DNA from: Mytilus galloprovincialis
Taxonomy: Eukaryota > Mollusca > Bivalvia > Mytilida > Mytilidae
DNA: 64,000 nt
Direction of reading: 5' to 3'
Assembly (NCBI RefSeq): GCF_965363235.1
Contig: NC_134838.1
Span: 3,353,001 to 3,417,000 of the forward strand
Notes under the pieces: model-generated
Told to the model about the DNA's origin: nothing
What the model saw: only the letters and a program-made list of their open reading frames with translations
Databases searched by the model: none
Shown here: piece by piece, positions 50,401-62,400 of the stretch
How positions within the stretch are numbered: the stretch's first letter is position 1
Layout: the number at the start of each line of letters is the position of its first letter
Position numbers and translations under genes: made by a program

Positions 50401-53400
50401 CTGGTTATAAATAAAGCATAGTTATGGAGGGTTTCGTTGTAATCTGTAGAAGAAAAGAAATGTTAATTTAGATAGTACATTGTATATATATAATAGAAAT
50501 AAAGGGTTATGGTGAATCAATTAGTAACAATAAATCAGCACACACTTGACAAAACTTAAATAGTTGGAACTGACGTTCTTCATTTCAAAGTTTCAGTGAA
50601 GCCTTTAAAAAGGATCAAATGTTCACATCTTAATGCCACTTCAAAGTGGACTTAAGCATCATTGTTGATATACATGCATATGGAATAAACTCAAAATGGT
50701 TAGGTTTTATCTATTGTAATGTATCTAAACTTTAAATTTCAAACTGAACACAAATCTGCTTCCTTTAATATAACTACCACTGTCTTTTCTACTGTCTTTG
50801 CAGTATTTTGTCAATAAAAATAGTATCGGAATTTTTCAGTGATTGTATTTCACATTTAGTCAGTTCTGAAAAGAAATGAGAACCATTTATAACCTAAAAT
50901 TGAACCAATAAAAAAGATCATTCAGTTAAACAATAAAAAAAGTTTGAAAGCAATAAATTTTTGTAATGTCCAATAAAAATCCAATAAAACATCATTTTAT
51001 CTTATATATCAAACAATTTCCATTTTCCAAACTGATAGTTGTGACAACCTTCTGTTCCCTGCATAACTAATTTGATTTCCTTAATGTTATATACATTGAG
51101 GTTTGAAATGTGTACACTGTAAACCAATTTATTTTCACAACTTTAGTGAAAAGAAAATTATGTTAAACTTGAATGAATTATTTCTGTATGAATCAAAAAA
51201 CAAAGTTAGAAAATCATGAAATAAATAGTCATGAGGTCAGCTAGAAAGGGTGAAAAACGTATCTGTCAAAATAAGTCAAATTTACAATAGTAAAAATCAT
51301 CTTACTATCAAGAGATTCAAAAGGCACTGTTGGATGGAAGAAGTTAAACAAGGCATTAAAGGCATTGATAGCAGTCAGTATGTAGTACTCTGGTACATAT
51401 TGGAACAATAGTTTATAGCCAGCTGCTCTCTTGATTGTCTGTAATACAACCTTTAATAACCATTCTATATCACTACGCTTTGTCTGAAAATAAAAAGTAA
51501 AATTTTACAAATAAGGTCAAAGAAAAAGGAAAATTCAATACTTAAGGAGGCTCGCGGGTATAAGATTTTCAGAAAAAAATTAAACATTTATTTTTCATTA
51601 CAAATTTTATTAATAACCTTAAGTAGTTGTTACTTTATCATATGGTACAAAAATTATTCCAAAAAATCAATTAGTGTTGGCCCCAGGTGACTTTTAAAAT
51701 GTAGATATCATTGAAAAAGCTCCAAATTATCTCCCTTTGGTACAAAAATGCCATTTTTTGGAATGAAAATTGAAATATCTTTTCTAACTCATCGGTGACC
51801 TATATTTTTTATAGTTGTTTTCGAATCAGCTGGAGATAAACTAGATATTTGTAAAATTTAAGCGATTTCTGTAATTTAGTTCTTTTTTTATTTCGATATT
51901 TCCGCTATTTCTCCTATTAGTTCAACAGAAAAAAAAAGACTTTAACAAAAACGTATGCTTCTTTCAAAGGCAGATTGTGAGCATAAATGAACGGTGACCC
52001 CATTTTTTATTTCATTTCTCTATTAAGTATAAGATAAAGTTCATTTATAGAAAAATATAGCGAAATCCTATATTAAAAAAAACAAGAGGCTGTCACAACG
52101 ACAGCAAACCGGATTTATTAATATTTATTTGTGTCCTGGCAATATCACAAGAACCATTACTGATGAATGGTGAAAGTGAAAATCGTCAATATCAAATTTG
52201 ACCTCCATTTTGTCATCAGTATCAACATATTAAAATTTGAAAAGCTTAGATTGAATGGTTCATGAGTAAATGCAACAACGTGAATGGAAATGCCATTTTA
52301 CAATCTTTCAAGAACCATAACTCCTGAACGGTAAAAGTCAAAATCGTCATTATTGAACTTGACCTCTATTTTGCCATCAGTAACAACATATAAAAATTTC
52401 AAAAGCTTTGGTTGAATGGTTCATGAGAAAATGCACGGACACGACTGGAAACACAATTTTTCAATCTTTCAAGAACCATAACTCCTGAACGGTAAAAGTC
52501 AAAATCGTCTTTATTAAACTTGACCTCTATTTTGTCATCAGTAACAACATAATAAAATTTGGGAAGCTTTGGTAGAACAGTTCATGCGTAAATGCACGGA
52601 CACGACTGGAAACTCCATTTTTCAATCTTTCAAGAACCATAACTCCTGAACGGTAAAAGTCAAAATCGTTATTATTGAACTTGACCTCCATTTTGTCATC
52701 AGTAACAACATATTAAAATTTGGAAAGCTTTGGTAGAACAGTTCATGCGTAAATGCACGGACATGACTGGAAACTTCATTTTTCAATCTTTCAAGAACCA
52801 TAACTCCTGAACGGTAAAAGTCAAAATCGCCATTATTGAACTTGACCTTCATTTAGTTGTCAGTAACAACATATTAAAATTTTAAAAGCTTTGGTTGAAC
52901 GGTTCATGAGTTAATGCACGGACAACATTTGATTGCCGCCCGCCCGTCCGCCCGCCCGCCCGGCTGCCCGCCGTACATCCCCAAATCAATAACCGACATT
53001 TTTGTCACAAAAATCCAGTTAAAAATGATTTAGACCCGCGAGCCTCCTTAAGGTCATCATTTTGGAAAAAGCACCTATAAAACAACAAAAACAGGGAGTT
53101 CAAAATTTAAATACCTAGGTTAATTATGACATTAATTGCTAAAAAATGGTTTTATTGATGGGTGATTTCTATCTTACATCAACAGTTCTAAAATTCTTTT
53201 TTAAATGTTGATCTAAATGTAGAATTATTCAATATTAGCACTTTCTAATTGTTGATTTTTAATAAAAGACAATGCTTTGAAGCTGATTTTGATCATTCTT
53301 TGTTGTGCTGAAAACCCCCACTTATTATTTAAAGTAAATATAAAAGTGTTCACACATTCAATACTGATCTCTGTTAAGATGCTGACTTAATCTGTTCAGT

Positions 53401-56400
53401 AGTACTTGAGACAAATGGGACAGAGATATGTGTTGGACTGACAGACAGACAAGGAGAATGATACATTGCCCGACTCATAGATAATTTACCTTTGAATATG
53501 TTACTGCTGTAACCCAGGCCATTTTTCTCGACTGCTCTTCTATCTTACTGAGAAAGACTTTATAAGCTCGGTTTAATTCTTCTTTAATTCCAGCATCCTA
53601 AAAGTCAACAATAACTATAAATAAATTTGTAAACTTTAATGTCATGGATGTTCTCAACATAAAACACATCACAGGTTTACTTTTACAAATTGTGATTTAG
53701 ATGGAGAGTGTCTCATTGGCACTCATACCACATCTTCTTAAATCTATTGTTATGTGGATTAAATTAAAAATTAATTTATTGTATAACACAAGCCAAAGAA
53801 TAGGTTAATGAGCATGCACAGTTGTCTCTCCATTTTACAGATAAAATGAATTGTAAACATGAAAATTGTCTGTTTGTTTGTCAGTAATTGATTTTGTGCA
53901 TTGGAAGGGTCTAATAAACCAGGATTATAAACCAGGATTAACCCCATAATTGAATTGTGTTGCCCCATGACAAAACCTATAATATACAACATGTACTAAT
54001 TAAAGATATGAATAGAAGAACAATTGTATACCTCATCAGGGGGACACCTGTTAATTTTCTCTTGTGTGTCTTGTAATGATTCTACAAATTCTTTCATGTT
54101 GTCTCTAAGGTTACATCTCTGAAATTATATTCATGTTATTCTTTATTAAACATCTGGTGAATTCATAAATTCATATGAGAACTAAATGAGGGGTCATTGA
54201 TGTCCCATCACCTATAAATGTGGTGTCATTGATGTCCCATCACCTACAAATGTGTGGTCATCGGTGTCCCATCACCTACAAATGTGGGGTCATTGATGTC
54301 CCATCACCTACAAATGTTGAATAAACTAAAATAAAACAAACTAAAAACTGACAATTGAATTTTTAAATGTATCACAAGAACATTCTGAAACATAGATTCA
54401 TTCAGAACAGAACTTGAAGGAGAAAAAAGGTTGCATTGAATAATAGAATTATATGTCTGAATACCTTTCCTAACTGTTTGTGTGCTGCTATATGATACAT
54501 CATAACTAAGCCATCCAATAACTCCATCAAACTGTTACCACTAGGCATCTCTAAAGGTGGATAATCATCTGCAATATCAAATTTCAATTTTGCCTATAAT
54601 TTTTTTTATTTATTTTATGAAGTTGACAAAAATAAAATCCCAAAGAATAAAAACATTAACGTTTGAGTATAAAATGTATATTGTAATGAATGATTCTTAA
54701 ATTCCCTACTATTATAGAAATTATTTTGTATAACTTATTTCATATACTATTTATTGTACTTAAAAGTAAACTGTAATCTTAACAACAAAAGACCCTCACT
54801 GTATTAATACACTGTGAGTGTACAGTTTTATATAAATAGTATAGAGAGGGTTGTCATGAATTCTAACCAGAGACTCACTTGGGTCTTCATTACATGCTTG
54901 GCATACCTAAATTCCCAGGGGTCTATTTTTCATGCCAGTTGACAGAATCATAATTCCTCTATAACCTACCTGATCGTTTGGAGACAGCAGAGAAACATAA
55001 GAGACAGAGTTTGTTCTGAACCAGCAGCAGAAAGACCTTGTGCTTTATTACATCCCTCCCTAACACCTACCTGATCGTTTGGAGACGGCAGAGGACATTA
55101 GAGACAGAGTTCGTTCTAAACCAGCAGCAGAAAGACCTTGTGCTTTATTACATCCCTCCCTTACACCTACCTGATCGTTTGGAGACGGCAGAGGACATTA
55201 GAGACAGAGTTTGTTCTGAACCAGCAGCAGAAAGACCTTGTGCTTTATTACATCCCTCCCTAACACCTACCTGATCGTTTGGAGACAGCAGAGGACATTA
55301 GAGACAATGTTTGTTCTGAACCAGCAGCAGAAAGACCTTGTGCTTTATTATATCCCTCCCTTACACCTACCTGATCGTTTGGAGACGGTAGAGGACATTA
55401 GAGACAGAGTTTGTTCTGAACCAGCAGCAGAAAGACCTTGTGCTTTATTACATCCCTCCCTAACACCTACCTGATCGTTTGGAGACAGCAGAGGACATTA
55501 GAGACAATGTTTGTTCTGAACCAGCAGCAGAAAGACCTTGTGCTTTATTACATCCCTCCCTAACACCTACCTGATCGTTTGGAGACGACAGAGGACATTA
55601 GAGACAGAGTTTGTTCTGAACCAGCAGCAGAAAGACCTTGTGCTTTATTACATCCCTCCCTAACACCTACCTGATTGTTTGGAGACAGCAGAGGACATTA
55701 GAGACAGAGTTTGTTCTGAACCAGCAGCAGAAAGACCTTGTGCTTTATTGACCTCACTTCCTAACACCTACCTGATCGTTTGGAGACGGCAGAGGACGAG
55801 TTTGTTCTGAACCAGCAGCAGAAAGACCTTGTGCTTTATTTACCTCACTTCCTTACACCTACCTGATCGTTTGGAGACAGCAGAGGACATTAGAGACAGA
55901 GTTTGTTCTGAACCAGCAGCAGAAAGACCTTGTGCTTTATTGACCTCACTTCCTTACACCTACCTGATCGTTTGGAGACGGCAGAGGACATTAGAGACAG
56001 AGTTTGTTCTGAACCAGCAGCAGAAAGACCTTGTGCTTTATTGACCTCCCTCCCTAACACCTACCTGATCGTTTGGAGACGGCAGAGGACATTAGAGACA
56101 GAGTTTGTTCTGAACCAGCAGCAGAAAGACCTTGTGCTTTATTACATCCCTCCCTAACACCTACCTGATCGTTTGGAGACGACAGAGGACATTAGAGACA
56201 GAGTTTGTTCTGAACCAGCAGCAGAAAGACCTTGTGCTTTATTACATCCCTCCCTAACACCTACCTGATCGTTTTGAGATGGCAGAGGACATTAGAGACA
56301 GAGTTTGTTCTGAACCAGCAGCAGAAAGACCTTGTGCTTTATTGACCTCACTTCCTAACATTCTGTTTACGTGAGAAATCAAACCACCACATCGCTGGAA

Positions 56401-59400
56401 CTCAAAGTAATCAATGGTTTCTGACCAAAACTGGTGAATTGGTATATAAGCATCTGAAATAAACAAACTTAAAATATCACTTCTAAGTGTCTGGGAGGTT
56501 TAATTATGGGGTGTTTGTTTCAAACACACCCGCATACATTTTAGTTAAAGACAAACATGATGAACAAATGTGTAAAATTGCCTTTAAGGGACAATAACTC
56601 CTTTGGAAATTTTAAACAAATTTATAAACTTTTTTGTAGATCTTACTTTCCTGACACATTATTGGGGTTTACAGTTTATCTCTTTCTATAATAATATTCA
56701 AGATAATAACCAACCAAAAAATCTTAAAATTACCAATTTAGTGGCAGCAACCTAACAATGAATTGTTTGGTTTGTCTGAAAATTTCAGGGCTGATAGATC
56801 TTGACCTAATAAACATTTTTACCTCAGTCAGTTTTGCTCTTAATGCTTCTTTTTTAAGACATAAACCTGTTCTATAAAGTTAAATCACAAAACTGAACTC
56901 TGAGGAAAATTCAAAACGGAAAGTCCCCGTTTAGTCATGGCGGCCATGTTTGTTGATGGATCAAAACTTTTGATGCAATCTATAAACAAGATACCCTAAG
57001 GAAAATTCAGTTAAAGTTTGAAGGTATTTGACCTAATAGTTGCAGAGGAGAAAATTCTAGAAACAGTTTACAAAGACAATAGATGATGACAGACAACGAC
57101 AGAAAAAGGACGACCACCAACACCAGTTGATGGTATAAACTCATTGTGCACTACAAATTACAATGTAACATTAAACGTGTTTTTTTACTGATTTATAAAA
57201 AGGTGAGAACATAGCACAGCTACTCAATGTGACAAGTGCTTTTGACTTTTTCTTTTGGAAGATTTAACATTAAAATCAATTTTTATTTTGTTTCAAATCA
57301 CGTTCTGGGCTGATTAAATACCTGAACTTGTAACAAATCTGCAAGGATCTTCTTCTTGAAATTTATCCCAGCAAAATCTAACTGCCTGTATAAGTCTATG
57401 AAACATACATAGTATGACTGAACTTGGACATAAACTGCCATGCTGGATCTGATATACAAGTAAACAAATAATGGTTACCGGTACATATTAATCTACTTAA
57501 TAAAATTATTAAAGGTCATCATTTTAACACTGTATAAAGATCTATGAATATTTTTATTGGTACTGATAACCTTTTAATTCTAATAAATTAAAACATAATA
57601 AAATATTCTTTGCTCTTCATCTGTGAAAGCTAATTGCTATAGATCCTGAATATATTGTGCTTCTGTTTGATATAGCAATCATTACCCATTTCATTTCTTC
57701 ATATATAAAGGTTACACCTTGCAATAGTGATTTAATTTTCTTTCCTCCATTGATGAAAAAAGTTTAAAACACATGGTATCTTAATGTATTTCCTTTTCGA
57801 TTTTTCTAATATTGTTTTTACAGAGTGGAACAATATTTTATATAATTATGACCAGATGTAAGTATTAACCTAGGCTATTTAAAAAGCTTGATTTAAAAAA
57901 TACTCAATAAAAGAAATATTTATCATTTGGCAAAAATTTCATGCTATGAAGTTCAATAAAAGACTATATAAATAACTCAGAATGATTTATAGCTTGGTAT
58001 GTTTTAACGACACTAGTCTTTTACACTGAATGCTGTCACCTGAATGTCTTCTGTTTAACATTGGGTTGTTGTTTAAAACCCCAAGTCTCTTTCTATTCTT
58101 ATATCGAGAATGGTCTTAGTTACAGGCCGATCTTTAAATAAAGTAATGAAGTGAACAACATATATTCATGTAGAAAAAATTAGCCCTAGACATAGCATAG
58201 GTTATCTCTTAAACAACTTATACATTATGTAATAAATATTTGTGTAATAAATATTATTATGTGTATTGTGTAAATATGTACCCTTCCTAGTCCACTGTTT
58301 TCTTTGAAAAACTTCCTACACTTTTCCATAAATATGATTCTGGTGGTTTTTTGCTACAATTAGATAATACTCATTATTATACATGATGCTGGACTGAAAG
58401 TATATCACAAATAAAATCAAATTATAAGGAATGACTGTATGATAATAATGCAGTGCACACTTTTAAATAACATGCTACAGTACACGGTTTATACAGAGTG
58501 AATCCCATTTTTAGTGTTATTTTTTCATAGACAGAAAAAATATTACAGTCATTCCTTAAATAAAGAAACATGGATAATTAGTGATTATTTTTGCATTTTG
58601 AAGAAGGTAGCCAAGTTTTGTATTGTTTAAAGCCTTTGAATTACCTCTAGTATTTTCACCCAAGTCATTTTTACCAATTGATAAACATTTGATTATGATT
58701 AGACAAAAGAAGTCAACAAAATACTACATGTAAAGCTTAAATCTGATCAACAAGGAACATAAACTCAGGACAGTGGTGGATCAAAAACTTTGCATAAGGG
58801 GGGCCTGCTGACTAACCTAAGGCGGGCCCTTCTCCAGTCATGCTTCAGTGATTCCCTTTATAATCAACCAAATTTTTCCCACGAAAGGGGCCCCTGCATT
58901 GGATCCCCCTATGCAGGATCTCTGGAAGGGTAAGCAGGGCAACAATATATTTTCATCCACTTAGGAAAAGAATAGGTTTCATTTTATTGTAGAAGGAAGT
59001 TTTTGAAAAATAAATGTCTTCTTTTTCATTTAAAATCTAATTATAAATTAATTAAAATTTAATAAAAGTCTGTGACTTTGTATTGCTTGTTAGATTGACC
59101 TTTAACCTCACGTACCTCTACCACATCTGTGTGGATCATCAACTTTTTCAATACCTCAACCTGAATCTTCTCAACATCTATACAAAAACAGAAATATTCA
59201 GTTCTGGCTCAAAATTTACAAATATCCAGTTCAAAAATATCCTATTCTTCAAAAAACTAGAACATTACAGGTATATATATATATATATATATATGTAGAG
59301 TAATGTTTTATGTGGAATGAGACCTTATAGAATCTGCTCTATTTCAAAAGAAATGTACATCTACTAATACAAAAAATATCCATCATATTCCAGCAAATAA

Positions 59401-62400
59401 CACATTTACTGTAAAAAACGAATATTTTCAGTTGATTTTCAACATGTCCAAGTTGTATACAAAATATTACAAAAATTTGGTAGTTAACATTCTTCTTTTA
59501 CTTAAATGCGGCGTAAAGCAACCAACAATCAATCAATCTTTTACTTAAAAAGGAAAGTTTGAGAAATAATTGGGTTCCCAAATGTTTGTATATCTCACCT
59601 TGAACAGAATTCTGTAGCTGGTCACATGACTTTAAATATTTCTGTTTATTCTTATCGTTCTCTTCCTTTATACTCTTGTCTACATCTTTTTCCTAAATAT
59701 GACAACATAGATATAAATGACATAATTACTGGCAAAACAGAGGAGTCAATTCAAAATGTAAAAGATTTTACTGTACTAGTTTTTTTTATATAGTACGGCC
59801 TTCAACATGGAGCTTTGGCTTACACTGAACAACAAGCTATAAAGGGCCCCAAAAAATTACAAGTGTAAAACCATTCAATGCTCTTTTGTGTACCTTTTAA
59901 ATATTTATAACAAATGAAAAAAAAATTCAAAGCTTTTTATATGGATGTTATATGTATTGCAGATATTGACTGTTACAAACTCTGATAACTTACTTACCAA
60001 ATCAAACCATATTACTGGTACAAACTCTGACAGCTGTTTATCGTCTGGAGATTTAATATGCATAAACATGGCAAATTTGATTTTATCAAATCTTATTTCT
60101 GTTAAGGAAGATATAATTGATTTTCATGTCCTTATACGTGTCTAGAAAAAAAAATCTACTTACTTATTCTTAGAAGAATAAATAAGCCATCAAAGAAGTA
60201 GTACATGCAGTAATGTGCTCTTCCCATCCAATAATGCATGTGAAACAAGACATTCTGTGGATTCATTTTTTTTTCGTGAGTACCAATTTTCGTGGCTTTA
60301 GGAAAACTAATTATAATGATCGTGGATATTTAATTTTCTGGTTTTTGCCAAATTCTGCACACAAGCCTACAGAAAATTTGTTATTCATTGAACGTTTAAT
60401 TTCATCATTCAATTGTACCCACGAAATCCATGAAAATTGGTATACAACGAATAATAATGAATCCACAGTAAGTCATTTCTAGAAATGTGTATCTGTATTA
60501 ATGCAGGAAATCTTAATGGTGAACAGATTCATTGAGAAAAGTATGATGAAAAAATTGAAGTTCATTTAACCATTTGAAAAATTCAATATATCTGTAATCA
60601 AAGTGGAACAGAAATATTTGTAGGCGAAACAGATAGACAAGGTGAATTTATTTTTAGCCCAAACTCCTAGATTGTGAATATGATCATATAATCATGATAA
60701 TGAACATGAATACCAATTCTTTTCTAAGGTATAATTACCATGTTATAACAAAAAAAGGATACAATACATTACTTAATAAATATCTTCTGGTTTGTTGATG
60801 ATGAAGTATAGATAACAGTAAGTTCAAATAATCTTTCTGCAAAAATTGACAAAACTATTACTGTATTATTTTAACCTCTTTTAAAACATTGCTTGTGCAC
60901 AACCTCATTGTATTATTTTAACCTCTTTTAAAACATTGCTTGTGCACAACCTCATTGTATTATTTTAACCTCTTTTAAAACATTGCTTGTGCACAACCTC
61001 ATTGTATTATTTTAACCTCTTTTAAAACATTGCTTGTGCACAACCTCACTGTATTATTTTAACCTCTTTTAAAACATTGGTGGTGCACAACCTCACTGTA
61101 TTATTTTAACCTCTTTTAAAACATTGGTGGTGCACAACCTCACTGTATTATTTTAACCTCTTTTAAAACATTGGTGGTGCACAACCTCACTGTATTATTT
61201 TAACCTCTTTTAAAACATTGGTGGTGCACAACCTCACTGTATTATTTTAACCTCTTTTAAAACATTGCTGGTGCACAACCTCACTATGTGCACAACTTTC
61301 TATCAAGTTTCAAGGATCTAAGTTGAAAACTGTCCCAGAAGCTGATTACACAAAATAAGTACTTTTATTAGCCCAATTGAAACTTTGCCATGGTGTATAT
61401 CAAGTACCTTGGCTACTGTGTATAAATTAATACTTTGGTGTAAGTGCCTTTCCAATTTCCCTTCCCAGTTAAATACAAATAAAATAACTCTTGTCCTCTG
61501 AAGATGTTTTCCCAATCTCAATGTTATTTATTATATTAAACATTATTTTTAATCTTTATCTTTTAGGTTTTTAACAGTTTTCTCTTAGCCTAATCTACCG
61601 AAAATTTAAAATGCCATATAAAGTGACACAAGATTTATTATCATACAAAATAATTACACAGCAATGTTTTATTTTTACAGACTAGGTCTCAGACTTACAT
61701 GGTATTTAAAGTCTGGTAAAGCTGGAGAAAATCTATACAGGGAAAGAAGTGAAACGGAAAGACTTTCCATACAGCCCTTTATTTCAAAATCCTGTAAACA
61801 AAATACTTGTGATTACATGTTAAAACAAAAGTAAATTCTTCTACTGAATAGTATGTTGAAAGTTTATCATATAAAATCAAAACAAAAGTGAATTCTTCTT
61901 CTGAATAGTATGTTGAAAGTTTATCATATAAAATCAAAACAAAAGTGAATTCTTCTACTGAATAGTATGTTGAAAGTTTATCATATAAAATCAAAACAAA
62001 AGTGAATTCTTCTACTGAATAGTATGTTGAAAGTTTATCATATAAAATCAAAACAAAAAGGGTGCTTATCAATAAAGATTAGTAATTTTCATTTTAACAA
62101 AAAGAGTAATTTTAGAATTAACCAGATGACTCAAATAACCTTCAGAAATTCAGAGGTCATCATAAAGTACCTAAAAAAACAGAACAGTGTTTGTACAATA
62201 TGTCATGTGGAACAAGTACGTGAGTCTAAAATGTTTTGAATAAACTAAAAAGAATCTATCAAAGATATGTCATCAACAACTCCAAATAACAAATAAGGAT
62301 ACATGACACATAAGACAAAAGACAATTACCCAATACATCCATTACTTCAGGTTGTATACCACAAGTAGATGTTTTGTTTAGTGAGAGATTTGTTTTTTGT

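Noticed and set aside
55038-56157. Plus-strand frames with repeated EFVLNQQQKDLVLYYIPP
   Set aside because: Antisense translation of the exon-donor minisatellite.
61779-62072. Frame with four FVLILYDKLSTYYSVEE repeats
   Set aside because: The 57-bp intronic minisatellite is a multiple of three, so it stays open by chance; it overlaps the acceptor of a real exon.
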